From positions 4,402,001-4,466,000 of the forward strand of contig NZ_CP042596.1 in NCBI RefSeq assembly GCF_009914315.1: DNA of 64,000 nucleotides, given 5' to 3'. How positions within the stretch are numbered: the first letter of the stretch is position 1; each line of letters opens with the position of its first letter. The position numbers and the translations under genes were made by a program. The notes under the pieces are model-generated. The model searched no databases. It was not told the origin of the DNA and saw only the letters and a program-made list of their open reading frames with translations. Shown in pieces: positions 1 to 8,622 of this stretch. The stretch comes from Granulicella sp. WH15 (GTDB lineage Bacteria > Acidobacteriota > Terriglobia > Terriglobales > Acidobacteriaceae).

Positions 1-292
1 AGCGATGTTGGCCGCCGGGCTGGTAAAGCCGGTGACGGTGCTGAAGGCGGGGCATCATGGCAGCATCACCTCGACCACACCGGAGTTTCTGGCGGCGGCG
101 GCTCCGCGGGATGCGGTGATTAGCGTGGGCCGGGGTAACAGCTTCGGGCATCCGCGGGGAGAGGTGATCGGGCGGTTTGCGGCGGCGGGGGTGAGGCTCT
201 ATCGCACGGATGAGTTTGGGTTGACCACGTTTCTGCTGGGGCGGGATGGGACGGTGAAGGAGGTGGTCGGAACCCAGGATGGTTCCCAATAA
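1..292 (+). CDS. ComEC/Rec2-like DNA uptake protein, C-terminal metallo-beta-lactamase part (5' partial)
   Basis: The frame is open from the window edge, so only about the last 96 codons are present. The product carries the HHGS metal-binding signature (LKAGHHGSITST), followed by VISVGRGNSFGHP and a closing YRTDEFG strand. This succession is typical of the C-terminal metallo-beta-lactamase domain of ComEC/Rec2 channel proteins, which take single-stranded DNA across the inner membrane during transformation. The membrane channel part lies outside the window, so a free-standing beta-lactamase-fold hydrolase cannot be excluded. The stop codon is followed after 54 bases by the next start. Confidence 0.75.
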   Translation, partial: AMLAAGLVKPVTVLKAGHHGSITSTTPEFLAAAAPRDAVISVGRGNSFGHPRGEVIGRFAAAGVRLYRTDEFGLTTFLLGRDGTVKEVVGTQDGSQ

Positions 293-346
293 AGCTTGAC
301 GGTGCGGCCCCGATGTTGTCTACAGTGTTAACAGGAGGTACATCGC

Positions 347-613
347 GTGGAGATGACTTCGAAGCCGGATGCGAGTGTGGGGGCGGAGGCTCTGGAAGAG
401 GGGCGGCTGATCCGGCGAATGCAGATGATGATGGGCCTGGTGATGCAGACCATCGCGCAGGACAGCTCGCTGACGATTGATGAGGCTTCGCAGATGATCG
501 CCGACTCGAAGAAGGCGGCGCTGGCAATGTTTCCGGGGAAAGAGCTGGCCTATGAGATTATCTGGCGGCCGAGGTTTCAGCGGTTGATGCGGGAACGGTT
601 TCGGATTATGTAG
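347..613 (+). CDS. small hypothetical protein, 88 residues
   Basis: I do not recognise the family. The GTG start is set by an AGGAGG Shine-Dalgarno at 333-338, eight bases upstream. The protein looks helical and methionine-rich in the middle (RRMQMMMGLVMQTIAQ at about residues 24-39) and ends in a basic tail (RFQRLMRERFRIM). There is no signal peptide or membrane segment. It lies 54 bases after the ComEC-like gene on the same strand and could be cotranscribed with it. The good ribosome-binding site is the main reason for believing it is a gene. Confidence 0.6.
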   Translation: MEMTSKPDASVGAEALEEGRLIRRMQMMMGLVMQTIAQDSSLTIDEASQMIADSKKAALAMFPGKELAYEIIWRPRFQRLMRERFRIM

Positions 614-628
614 AAGGCGCTTTTACAC

Positions 629-674
629 AAAGCGTCGAGAACCGCACGAAGTGCCGCCCGCCCGGCGTTAGGGA
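629..674. repeat. dispersed repeat C, copy 1
   Basis: This is an approximately 46-base segment reading AAGCGTCGAGAACCGCACG then AAGTGCCGCCCGCCCGGCG and TTAGGG. It recurs almost exactly at 27683-27730 and 55503-55550. It starts 16 bases after the stop codon of the preceding small gene. The CACGAAGTGC piece is shared with the outer arm of repeat family A. Confidence 0.75.
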
Positions 675-820
675 GTTGTTGCTTCTGGACTCTTCGGGTG
701 GGATAGGTCGGGCCTTCAGCCCTCTTCTGCCTGCGCGTTCGGTTACCTAGGGCTTCGCCCTAGGCTGGTATAGAGCGCGCCTTCAGCGCTTTTCGGAGGC
801 ATAGAGCGGTTGTGCCTCGT

Positions 821-858
821 GGGTGCCCCATGTCTCAGAAGCGAGACCTGGGGCACCC
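821..858. repeat. palindromic repeat D, copy 1 (hairpin)
   Basis: The arms GGGTGCCCCATGTCTC (821-836) and GAGACCTGGGGCACCC (843-858) pair with one mismatch around a six-base loop. Related hairpins with the same G-T-x-C-CCATGTC arm theme occur at 62788-62825 and 63206-63241. There is no T-tract, so a role as an ordinary intrinsic terminator is not evident. Confidence 0.7.
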
Positions 859-878
859 GGATTCGTGGCGGGGGCAAA

Positions 879-1045
879 GAAAGCATACCTCGGGGCTAAA
901 GCCCGCATCCGTGGTGGATTTTGATGTGCGGGATAAAGCCCGGACGTACCCCAGAAGCAACGACAAAAGCAACAACAAGAGCAAAAACAGAAGCAGATTC
1001 CTCCGCTTCGCTCCTGAATGACAACCAAAAGAACAGGCAACAACA
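879..1045. repeat. dispersed repeat B, copy 1
   Basis: The element contains a GGGCTAAAGCCCG short palindrome, an A-rich AAGCAACGACAAAAGCAAC tract and a 34-base block at 992-1025 (CAGATTCCTCCGCTTCGCTC followed by CTGAATGACAAC). That block is identical at 41663-41696 and 55644-55677. The copy lies between the D1 hairpin and the 3' end of the aminopeptidase gene. Confidence 0.85.
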
Positions 1046-1069
1046 GGTGCGGCCTCGACCAGCCGGAGG

Positions 1070-3658
1070 TTATTGCGGCTGGGCGGCTAGCCAGAGGCTC
1101 AGGTTTGGCTCCTGCGCGGCACGGAAGCGGATGCAGTCGTTGATGCTGTCGATGGCCTTGGCCAAGGTGCGCTCGGTGGCGTCGACCTTGTGGGTAGCGA
1201 AGAAGCTCGTCACCTGATCGCGCTGCTCGACCGTGCAGAAAGCGCCCGTGGCCGTCACGACGCGGGCACCGCTGGCTACGGTGAGCTGCGCCTTCACCTT
1301 ATCCCAGTTCTGCTGGAGCCACTCCCAGGCGCGGTCGCGGGTCTCGGGCTGGCGCAGCTCGATGCCGATTAGTTGCCACGAATCCTGGCTGCGGACCGCG
1401 CCCGAGACCGTGTAGTCCAGCGTGCGGGTGACCAGCGCGGGGTCGTGGAAGCGGGTCAGCGTGCGCAGGGCCTCGACCTGAAGCTCGGGGTCGGTGGCCT
1501 TCTGGCTGACGGCCTGGATGCGGTCGTAAAGGGCGGCTTCACCGTGCTCGGCAGAGATCAGGATCGCCGCGTCGGTGACATCGGCATCAGGGCCGGACTT
1601 GGGCTGGTGTCCGGCGAAGACCTCGTCGGAGATACGACGGGCCTCGGCCAGGGTGGCCGGGTCGCCGACCGCGCCCAGAAGGCCGAAGAGGTTGCTGCGG
1701 ATCTCCTGCTGGTCGTAGGTGGAATGCTTGCCGGGAGTTGCGAGCGCGGCGTAGACCGGGGCGTAGCGGGCGCGGAGGATCGCATCGAACTGCGCTCTCT
1801 CGGCGGGGCTGGCCAGCCGCAGGCGGATCGTGTCGATGGCGCGGAGCGTGCTGTCGAGCACCGAGGCCCTGGGGTCGCTCTTCACCGAGAGAGCGAGGTC
1901 GAGGTAATCGCCCACGGGGACCTCGCCCGCCGTGGTGAGCGCCCAGCGGTCGCCCAGCAGGCCAAGCCGCTCAGACGGGCTGAGCGACGACTCGACGTGG
2001 GGCAGGATGGCCTTCATTTGCGCCGGGGTATAGGCCGTGCGGAAGTAGCCCTTGTCTGCCGCGTTGGCGTAGAAGAACGGCGCGGGGTCGATCGGCAGAG
2101 TGGCCGCGTCGGGCGTCAGGATCTTGCAGGACGGAGCGCCGGAGGTCTTGACGCAGACCGGGATCGTCCAGCCAACGATGGAATCCGAAGTGGGCGACAT
2201 CCCCGAGAGGAAGAAGCGGCTTTGCGTGACCGGGACGCCCGCTGACTGGATATCGCGGAAGCGCAGCAGGGGGACGCCGGGCTGGGTGACGAAGCTCGAC
2301 ATGATGCGGTCGACGGGCTGGTGCGAGTTGGCGGTCTGGGCGCTCCAGAAGTCCTCGGCCGTGGCGTTGGCGTAGAGGTGCGCCGCCAGGTAGTTGTGGA
2401 CGCCCTGGCGGAAGGTCTCCGCGCCCAGGTAGTTCTCCACCATGCCCAGCACCGCGCCCGCCTTGCCGTAGGCGATGCCGTCGAACATCTCCTCGATCTC
2501 CGCCGGGGTGTCGGCCGTGGCGCGGATGGTGCGGGTGGTCTTGCCCGCGTCGTAGTTCAGGGTCTGGTCGAGCGTGTCGGCAGTGTCCTCGGGGAAGTTC
2601 CACTCGGGCTTCCACTCACCGCTGGCCTTGTCGGCCATCCAGGTGGCGAAGCCCTCGTTGAGCCATAGGTTGTCCCACCACTGCATGGTCACCATGTCGC
2701 CGAACCACTGGTGGGCCATCTCGTGCGCGACCACGGAGGCGACGCGCTTGCGGCTGTTGATGCCGGCGTTCTTCTCGTCGACCAGCAGGTCGGTCTCGCG
2801 GTAGGTGATGGCGCCGAAGTTCTCCATCGCGCCAGCCTCGAAGTCGGGGATGCCGATGAGGTCGAGCTTGGCCATGGGGTACTTGATGCCGAAGTAGGTG
2901 TCGTAATAGTGGAGGAAGTGCTCGGCGGCGGAGACCGCGAACTTGGTGAGCGGGAGCTTGTCGGGCGTGGCGCAGACGCGGATGGGCACGCCGTCGGACT
3001 TGCCCTTGGAGCAGGCGAAGTCGCCTACCAGGAAGGCGACCAGGTAGGTGGACATCTTCGGCGTCGTGGCGAAGACCAGGGTGTGCTTGCCGGGCGCGGG
3101 GCCGGGCTGGTCGGAGACGATGGGGCCGTTCGAGATGGCGGTGTCGGCGGCGTCGATGGTCAGGCTGACGTCGAAGGTGGCCTTCAGGGCAGGCTCGTCG
3201 AAGCTGGGGAAGGCGCGGCGGGCGTCAGTAGACTCGAACTGGGTGACGGCGTAGTTGCGGGCCTTGGTCTTCGAGAGATAGAAGCCGCGCAGCTTGTCGT
3301 TCAGGGTGCCGGAGAACTCGACGGCGAGGGAGGCGTGACCGGCGGGCAGGGGCTGGGGGAAGGTGAAGGTCGCCTGCTCTTTGGCGGGGTCGTAGCTGAT
3401 GGTGCCGGTCTGAGTGCCTGCGGCGGTAGACGCCTCGACCTTGCTGATCTTCAGCTCCAGCGCGTTGAGCGTGACGGTGGCCGAGGGGTCGGCGAGGGTA
3501 ACGTCGATCGTCTCCGAACCCGCGAAGCTGGCCTGCGCGATGGAAGGCGCGAGCTGGAGCCGGTAGTGCTCGGGGTGGACGTTTGCGGGCAGGCGCTGGG
3601 CGGTGAGGGGAGCGGCGGCGGCGAGCGCCAGGGTCAGGAGCGTGTTGCGAAGGGTCAT
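1070..3658 (-). CDS. M1 family zinc aminopeptidase, exported
   Basis: The 862-residue product starts with a short cleavable signal peptide (MTLRNTLLTLALAAAAPLTA, then Q). It shows the diagnostic M1 signatures: GAMEN at about residues 276-280 for substrate N-terminus recognition, and the zinc motif HEMAH at 312-316 with the third ligand Glu at about 335 in LWLNEGFATW. It should remove N-terminal residues from peptides in the periplasm. The length fits M1 enzymes with an ERAP-like C-terminal helical domain. The open frame extends far upstream, but that part is antisense to nothing sensible and overlaps the methyltransferase. The ATG at 3658 has an AAGGAAA ribosome-binding site and begins the signal peptide, so I use it. 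It is the last gene of the minus-strand block. Confidence 0.93.
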   Translation of the reverse strand: MTLRNTLLTLALAAAAPLTAQRLPANVHPEHYRLQLAPSIAQASFAGSETIDVTLADPSATVTLNALELKISKVEASTAAGTQTGTISYDPAKEQATFTFPQPLPAGHASLAVEFSGTLNDKLRGFYLSKTKARNYAVTQFESTDARRAFPSFDEPALKATFDVSLTIDAADTAISNGPIVSDQPGPAPGKHTLVFATTPKMSTYLVAFLVGDFACSKGKSDGVPIRVCATPDKLPLTKFAVSAAEHFLHYYDTYFGIKYPMAKLDLIGIPDFEAGAMENFGAITYRETDLLVDEKNAGINSRKRVASVVAHEMAHQWFGDMVTMQWWDNLWLNEGFATWMADKASGEWKPEWNFPEDTADTLDQTLNYDAGKTTRTIRATADTPAEIEEMFDGIAYGKAGAVLGMVENYLGAETFRQGVHNYLAAHLYANATAEDFWSAQTANSHQPVDRIMSSFVTQPGVPLLRFRDIQSAGVPVTQSRFFLSGMSPTSDSIVGWTIPVCVKTSGAPSCKILTPDAATLPIDPAPFFYANAADKGYFRTAYTPAQMKAILPHVESSLSPSERLGLLGDRWALTTAGEVPVGDYLDLALSVKSDPRASVLDSTLRAIDTIRLRLASPAERAQFDAILRARYAPVYAALATPGKHSTYDQQEIRSNLFGLLGAVGDPATLAEARRISDEVFAGHQPKSGPDADVTDAAILISAEHGEAALYDRIQAVSQKATDPELQVEALRTLTRFHDPALVTRTLDYTVSGAVRSQDSWQLIGIELRQPETRDRAWEWLQQNWDKVKAQLTVASGARVVTATGAFCTVEQRDQVTSFFATHKVDATERTLAKAIDSINDCIRFRAAQEPNLSLWLAAQPQ

Positions 3659-3669
3659 TCCGGGTTTCC

Positions 3670-4401
3670 TTATCCCTCTAAGGATACGGGATCGTAAACC
3701 TCTGCCGGGAGCGGCTCGGCGACCAGCGCCGCGGGCCGGATGCGGGAGACGCACAGGCGCGCCGGGCGATGGCTGCGCAGCTCGTAATCCTGGGGAGGGA
3801 TCGCCGCGGCGGAGCAGAGGCGGTGCCAGTCCTCCGGGCGGAAGCTGCGCAGGATCGAGACCGGGCCGTCGTGCTTGACGAAGGGATGCCAGGGGGTGAA
3901 GCGCACCAGCGTGCGGAAGAGGCGGTAGGGCATCGGCTCGCGATGCAGGTCGTTGATGAACCAACCCACGCGGGCGGTCGCCTCCATCCAGGCCAGGAAG
4001 TCGACGATCTCGGCGTCGCGCAGATGATGCGTCAGGAGCGAGCTGAGGACGATATCGACGCCTTCGGGTGGGTGCCAGTCGTAGACGTTGCCCGCGAGGA
4101 AGGTGATGCCGGTTGTGGCAGGCGTGGCCTCGCGAGCGGCCCGGATGGCGTCGGGGTTCAGGTCGATGCCGGTCAGCTCTACCGGCAGGTTGCGGGCGGC
4201 GGCCCAGTGGTGGATGCGCCGCAGCGCGTCGCCGTAGCCGCAGCCCACGTCGAGGATCCGCAGGGGTCTGGGCACGGGCTGCGCTTCGCAGACGAGTCCC
4301 AGCCAGTGCAGAGTGGGCTGGTAGGCCAGGGTCAGCCGGTTTACCCGAGCGATGTCGTGCAGGCAATCGCGCATCTGCTCGTACGAGCAGGGCTGGTCCA
4401 T
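3670..4401 (-). CDS. class I SAM-dependent methyltransferase
   Basis: The SAM-binding motif I ILDVGCGYGD is followed by an acidic motif II (LTGIDLNPDAI) and the post-motif VDIVLSSLLTHHL, placing it in the class I Rossmann-fold methyltransferases. The substrate cannot be told; related proteins act on small molecules such as quinones or polyketides. Start choice is uncertain. The ATG at 4401 (MDQPCSYEQ) begins where the conserved part begins. A TTG at 4494 would add 31 residues without a visible ribosome-binding site. The gene ends 11 bases before the aminopeptidase start, so the two are probably cotranscribed. Confidence 0.82.
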   Translation of the reverse strand: MDQPCSYEQMRDCLHDIARVNRLTLAYQPTLHWLGLVCEAQPVPRPLRILDVGCGYGDALRRIHHWAAARNLPVELTGIDLNPDAIRAAREATPATTGITFLAGNVYDWHPPEGVDIVLSSLLTHHLRDAEIVDFLAWMEATARVGWFINDLHREPMPYRLFRTLVRFTPWHPFVKHDGPVSILRSFRPEDWHRLCSAAAIPPQDYELRSHRPARLCVSRIRPAALVAEPLPAEVYDPVSLEG

Positions 4402-4521
4402 CTTCTCGGGGAAGTCGTCGAGATTTGCGCGTTCGGAGAAGTCAAACAGAGTTAGAACCCTTATCGCATCGAATCTCAACAGAAGTTGCACCAAGCATAC
4501 AGTGCAATGCCGAAAAGAATG

Positions 4522-4968
4522 TCACGCGGTTTGCAGTATCCCGTAGAGGAAGCAGATCACCGCGACCGTGAGCGCTGCGATCCGGATGCGGTGGAGGATA
4601 TCCCATCGTTTGTGTGCGGAGCGCCAGCCTGGGTCGCTGTCTGGCTCGCTGTCCGCGCCGAGCCGGTTGTTGATCGGAACCAGCAACAGGATCGTGAAGA
4701 CGATGGTCGCAACCCAGAGCAGCTCCGCGCTGAGGAGCAGAAGATGGCCAGGGGTATGGCTCCGAAGCCAGGCCTCGACGCCCAGCAGAATGGCGTTCAA
4801 GGCGTACCAGAACGGCATCGCCCTGCCGAGCGAACGGGCCAGCAACGACACCTGGGCGCGGTCATCCAGCTTCCAGATAGCCGGGTTAACGAACGCGGAA
4901 ACGGCAAACTCGTTGCCGGTCATCAGCCCGATGGAGAGAATGGTGAAGACATCCAGCAAGAGTGTCAT
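4522..4968 (-). CDS. DUF1772-type integral membrane protein
   Basis: This is a 148-residue protein with four predicted membrane helices, near residues 3-27, 50-66, 75-99 and 128-146. It has the features of the DUF1772 (anthrone-oxygenase-like) family: FVNPAIWKL after helix 1 and the MPFWYALNAI segment in helix 2. Fungal members of the superfamily oxygenate anthrones, but the role of bacterial members is unknown and no redox motif is evident here. It sits between glk and the methyltransferase on the same strand, 36 bases downstream of glk. Confidence 0.75.
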   Translation of the reverse strand: MTLLLDVFTILSIGLMTGNEFAVSAFVNPAIWKLDDRAQVSLLARSLGRAMPFWYALNAILLGVEAWLRSHTPGHLLLLSAELLWVATIVFTILLLVPINNRLGADSEPDSDPGWRSAHKRWDILHRIRIAALTVAVICFLYGILQTA

Positions 4969-5004
4969 AGCTGACCCCGCTTTCTGCGATTCGACCGTGG
5001 AAGA

Positions 5005-6054
5005 CTAGCTCGGCTGCACGGACGCGGCCCGTTCGGAGTGGCCGGATAGCTCTGCTGCCTGTAGCTCCGCGTAGGCTGCGGCTCCCAGCAAGGCGCAGGT
5101 CTCGTCGAGGATGACGCGGACGGGGATCGACTGGAGCAGCGGCGAGAGACGGCCCTTGTCGAGGAATGCCTGCACGAAGGCTCCGTTCTGCAAGGTCTTC
5201 AGCGTCTTGGGCGCGATGCCGCCGCCCAGGTAGATGCCGCCCATCGCCAGCACCTTCAGCGCGACGTTGCCCGCCTCCGCCCCGTACGCGCCCGCGAAGA
5301 TCTTCATCGTCTCAAAGCAGATGGAGCTGGAGCCGTCCTCGGCGCAGCTTCCGATGACCGCGTTGGGGTCCTCGTGGGCCAGCCGGGTCTTCAGCCACTG
5401 CGGCTCGTCCAGCTTCTCCACGTCGCGCAGGTAGGCGTAGATGTTCTTGATGCCGAGGCCCGAGACCACGCGCTCGAAGGAGACGCGGCCCTTGAGGGTC
5501 TGGCGCAGGTAGTTGAGGAGGGCGATCTCGCGGTCGTTGCGGGCGGCGAAGTCGCAGTGGCCGCCCTCGGAGGGGATGGGGCGGTGCGTCTTGCCGTCCC
5601 AGATGAGCAGCGCCTCGCCTAGCCCGGTGCCCGCCGAGACCAGGCCGCGATGGCCGACGGCGGCCACATCTGCCTCGTGCAGCGTGAAGATGCTCTCCGG
5701 GGCCAGCTCCGGGATGCCGTAGCCGTTGGCCTCTAAGTCATTGATAAGGAAGATGTGCTTGATGCCAAGCGAGGCTTCGAGGTCGCGGGCGTCCAGCGTC
5801 CAGGGCAGGTTCGTCAGCTTCAGGTGGCCGTCGCGCACGGGGCCGGGGCAGCCGAAGCAGGCCGCCACAATCTCGTCCTTGTTCTCCGCAGGGCGGTCGC
5901 CGTCGGACGCAAGGAACTTCTTCACCACGTCGTCGAGACTGGAGAACTCGTGGGCCGGAAACTTGTGGTCGCGGGTCTGCCGGAGCCGCCCGGCCTCGAA
6001 GTTGTACAGCGCGAGATGTACCTTGGTACCGCCGACGTCGCCTGCGAGAATCAT
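5005..6054 (-). CDS. glk: glucokinase
   Basis: The product phosphorylates glucose to glucose-6-phosphate with ATP in the cytoplasm, feeding the adjacent zwf/pgl/gnd branch. The 349-residue protein belongs to the proteobacterial-type Glk family (PF02685). It shows the phosphate-binding GDVGGT at residues 5-10, the NDLEANG block at 105-111 with the catalytic Asp, GTGLG at 142-146 and SEGGH at 162-166. It starts 14 bases downstream of pgl. The last 15 or so residues (HSERAASVQPS) are an unconserved tail. Confidence 0.93.
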   Translation of the reverse strand: MILAGDVGGTKVHLALYNFEAGRLRQTRDHKFPAHEFSSLDDVVKKFLASDGDRPAENKDEIVAACFGCPGPVRDGHLKLTNLPWTLDARDLEASLGIKHIFLINDLEANGYGIPELAPESIFTLHEADVAAVGHRGLVSAGTGLGEALLIWDGKTHRPIPSEGGHCDFAARNDREIALLNYLRQTLKGRVSFERVVSGLGIKNIYAYLRDVEKLDEPQWLKTRLAHEDPNAVIGSCAEDGSSSICFETMKIFAGAYGAEAGNVALKVLAMGGIYLGGGIAPKTLKTLQNGAFVQAFLDKGRLSPLLQSIPVRVILDETCALLGAAAYAELQAAELSGHSERAASVQPS

Positions 6055-6068
6055 GCTTTTCAGCCTTC

Positions 6069-6863
6069 CTATGCGAGTTCGAGTGTCGTGGTGCCCGGAG
6101 CGCCGCCGCCGGGGAGCAGCTTGGCGGCTTCGCTGTCGAGCAGGAACGTGAGCTGCTTGCTGGACGGGCGGATGAGCTGCGAGGGCAGAGTCTCGGGGTC
6201 GTACGGCCCCTGCAATACCCGCTGCAATACCTCGTCCTTGCCCTTGCCTTCGATGAGGAAGGCGACGGTGCGCCCCTGGTTGATGACCGGCCAGGTGAGC
6301 GTGATGCGCCAGGTATCCTTCTGCGGGACGTGGTTGGCTATGACGATGTCGATCATGTTGTCGAGGGCTTCGGTGTGGGGGAAGAGCGAGGCCGTGTGGC
6401 CGTCGTCGCCCATGCCGAGCAGGATCAGGTCGAAGGTCGGGGTCTCCGCGCCCTCGAGCTTGAAGGCGTTACGGATCGCGGACTCGTAACGGGCGGCGGC
6501 GACGGCGGGGTCAAGCTCGCCCTCCATGCGGTGCACGTTGGCGGGCGGCAGCGGCACCTTGCTCAGCATGGCCTCGTTGGTCATGCGAAAGTTGGAGTCG
6601 TCGGCGGTCGGGGGGACACAGCGCTCATCGACCCAGAAGAGCTGGAGGCTGGCCCAGGGGACTCGGGCGAGGAACGAATGCTGCGGGTCGGCGAGCAGCG
6701 CGAACATGGCCTTGGGGGTGGAGCCGCCGGAGATGGCGACGCGGGCCTGTCCGCGTGCGGCGACGGCGGAGACGATGGATTCGGTGAAAAGCTCGGCGGC
6801 GGCCAGGGCGACCTCCGCCGGGGTGGCGGAGACTTGGAGGGAGGCGGTGGCGGGGCGAGGCAT
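6069..6863 (-). CDS. pgl: 6-phosphogluconolactonase
   Basis: This enzyme hydrolyses 6-phosphoglucono-1,5-lactone to 6-phosphogluconate, step two of the oxidative pentose phosphate pathway. The 264-residue protein is of the DevB/SOL type. It has the phosphate-binding SGGSTPK at residues 45-51, FWVDERCVP at about 76-84 and the catalytic-site MGDDGHTASLFP at 151-162. It is encoded between zwf and glk on the minus strand. A strong hairpin sits in the 111-base zwf-pgl gap. Confidence 0.94.
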   Translation of the reverse strand: MPRPATASLQVSATPAEVALAAAELFTESIVSAVAARGQARVAISGGSTPKAMFALLADPQHSFLARVPWASLQLFWVDERCVPPTADDSNFRMTNEAMLSKVPLPPANVHRMEGELDPAVAAARYESAIRNAFKLEGAETPTFDLILLGMGDDGHTASLFPHTEALDNMIDIVIANHVPQKDTWRITLTWPVINQGRTVAFLIEGKGKDEVLQRVLQGPYDPETLPSQLIRPSSKQLTFLLDSEAAKLLPGGGAPGTTTLELA

Positions 6864-6916
6864 GAGGACTCCGGAAAGTTAGAGGTAAACGAACAGAGAT
6901 TCGGATGCAGACAACA

Positions 6917-6950
6917 ATCCGGATGCCGTATTGTTGCACGGCATCCGGAT
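6917..6950. repeat. perfect inverted repeat in the zwf-pgl gap
   Basis: ATCCGGATGCCGT (6917-6929) pairs perfectly with ACGGCATCCGGAT (6938-6950) around an eight-base loop. There is no T-tract on either strand. It could modulate expression or protect the mRNA between zwf and pgl. Confidence 0.7.
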
Positions 6951-6974
6951 CAGTGGCTCAACGCGCTGCGCGCG

Positions 6975-8510
6975 CTAGAGCTTGCCCCAGGCACGGCCCT
7001 CTTTTTCGAGCAGGTCGCAGGACTCCTGCGGGCCCCACGAACCGGCATCGTAGTTGGGGAAGTCCATCTTCTGCTGCGCCCACGCCTCGAGAATCGGCGT
7101 GAATAGAGCCCAGGTGGCCTCGACGCCGTCGCGGTGCGCGAACAGCGTCGCATCGCCGAGCATCGCGTCCAGTAGCAGGCGCTCATAGCCGTTGGCCGTG
7201 GACTTGCCGAAGGAGTCGGAGTAGCTGAAGTCCATGTTGACCTGCGCGACGTTGGTGGTCGGGCCGGGCACCTTGGCTCCGAAGCGAAGAGCGATGCCCT
7301 CGTCCGGCTGGATGCGCATGGAGAGGATGTTCGGCTCCACGTTGCCGTTGCTGCCGTTGCCCTTGAAGAGGTGCAGCGGCGGCTGCTTGAAGACGATCGT
7401 GACCTCGGTGACGCGCTTGGCCAGACGCTTGCCCGCCCGGATGTAGAAGGGGACGCCAGCCCAGCGCCAGTTCTCGATCTCGAGGCTGACAGCGGCGAAG
7501 GTCTCGGTCTGCGACTCGGGATTGACGCGCTCTTCCTGACGGTAGCCCGCGACCTCCTTGCCGCCGACCGTGCCCGGGCCGTACTGGCCGCGCGACGTCT
7601 TCTCGACCGGGATGCCCTCGATGGCGCGCCAGACCTTGAGCTTCTCGGTCCGGACGGCCTCGGCCTCGAACGAATCCGGTGGCTCCATCGCAACAAACGA
7701 AAGGACTTCCATGACGTGGTTCTGGAGCACGTCGCGCAGGGCACCGGCCTTCTCGTAGAACGGCCCGCGGCCCTCGATGCCGATGGACTCGGCTGCCGTG
7801 ATCTCGACGTGGTCGATGAAGTTGCGGTTCCACACCGGCTCGAAGATGCCGTTGCCGAAGCGGAAGACGAGGATGTTCTGCACCGTCTCCTTGCCCAGGT
7901 AGTGGTCGATGCGGAAGATCTGGTCCTCGCTGAGGACAGCGTTCACGTCGTCGTTCAGCTTGCGGGCCGACTCGAGATCGGTGCCGAAGGGCTTCTCGAT
8001 GATGACGCGGACCCAGCTATTCGATCCCTCGGCCGGGTGGGCCATGCCGTGCTTGCCCAGGCGGGCGATGATGTCGGCGAAGAACTCAGGCGCGACCGCG
8101 AGGTAGAAGAGCCGGTTTCCCTTGGTCTGGAACTTCTCGTCCAGCTCGGCGAGGTAGGACTTGAGCTTCTCGAAGCCCTCGTCGTCGTCGAAGTTGGTGG
8201 CGAAGTACTGGACCTTTTCCATGAAGGGCGCGAGCTTGGGGTCGGACTCTTCGACGCCGCCGCCTGCGATGATGCCCTCCTTCATATCCGGCCCGAAGGT
8301 CGCGGAGAGGTCGCGGCGGGCGACGCCGACGACGGAGAAGTCCTGCGGCAGAAGGCCGGACTGCTCGAGGTGGAAGAGCGCCGGAAGCAGCTTGCGCTTG
8401 GTCAGGTCGCCGGAGGCTCCGAAGATGACGACGATGCAGGGTTCGGGCACCCGCTCGTTGGTGGTAGCGGCGCCGAGCGTGACGCCTGCGGGTGTGATGG
8501 TCGTGGACAT
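6975..8510 (-). CDS. zwf: glucose-6-phosphate 1-dehydrogenase
   Basis: This enzyme oxidises glucose-6-phosphate to 6-phosphogluconolactone with NAD(P)+, the entry step of the oxidative pentose phosphate pathway. The 511-residue protein has the dinucleotide-binding GASGDL at residues 31-36, EKPFG at 172-176 and the substrate-binding, catalytic RIDHYLGKE at 200-208. The length is normal. The start is supported by a GGGAG ribosome-binding site. Inverted repeats lie in both flanking intergenic gaps, so the gene may have its own mRNA ends inside a larger cluster. Confidence 0.96.
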   Translation of the reverse strand: MSTTITPAGVTLGAATTNERVPEPCIVVIFGASGDLTKRKLLPALFHLEQSGLLPQDFSVVGVARRDLSATFGPDMKEGIIAGGGVEESDPKLAPFMEKVQYFATNFDDDEGFEKLKSYLAELDEKFQTKGNRLFYLAVAPEFFADIIARLGKHGMAHPAEGSNSWVRVIIEKPFGTDLESARKLNDDVNAVLSEDQIFRIDHYLGKETVQNILVFRFGNGIFEPVWNRNFIDHVEITAAESIGIEGRGPFYEKAGALRDVLQNHVMEVLSFVAMEPPDSFEAEAVRTEKLKVWRAIEGIPVEKTSRGQYGPGTVGGKEVAGYRQEERVNPESQTETFAAVSLEIENWRWAGVPFYIRAGKRLAKRVTEVTIVFKQPPLHLFKGNGSNGNVEPNILSMRIQPDEGIALRFGAKVPGPTTNVAQVNMDFSYSDSFGKSTANGYERLLLDAMLGDATLFAHRDGVEATWALFTPILEAWAQQKMDFPNYDAGSWGPQESCDLLEKEGRAWGKL

Positions 8511-8576
8511 TTGCTGCTCCCTGAACGTGATGGAGATTGAATTGAAGTTGAAGATCAGATTCGCGGAGACCGGCTG

Positions 8577-8611
8577 CCGATGCGGGCTATTTCATTCATA
8601 GCCCGCATCGG
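8577..8611. repeat. perfect inverted repeat in the gnd-zwf gap
   Basis: CCGATGCGGGCTAT (8577-8590) pairs perfectly with ATAGCCCGCATCGG (8598-8611) around a seven-base loop. It lies 12 bases after the gnd stop codon. It has the position of a terminator or processing hairpin but no clear T-tract. Confidence 0.7.
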
Positions 8612-8622
8612 CCCCAACCGAA

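Larger units (their letters stand above)
614..1069. other. gene-free interval holding repeats C1, D1 and B1
   Basis: No supported gene lies in these 456 bases. The interval holds, in order, a C-type repeat (629-674), a D-type hairpin (821-858) and a B-type repeat (about 879-1045). Short open frames across 812-1217 are translations of the repeats and of the aminopeptidase 3' end and have no ribosome-binding sites. The remaining stretch, 675-820, shows nothing recognisable apart from short CTAGG-rich near-repeats. Confidence 0.7.

Noticed and set aside
812..1217. two small plus-strand frames over the 5' repeats
   Set aside because: They are translations of repeats D1 and B1 running into the aminopeptidase 3' end; no ribosome-binding site.
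3659..4366. N-terminal extension of the M1 aminopeptidase frame to 1098 codons
   Set aside because: The extension is Arg/Pro-rich, overlaps the methyltransferase gene in another frame and lies before a good signal peptide with its own ribosome-binding site.
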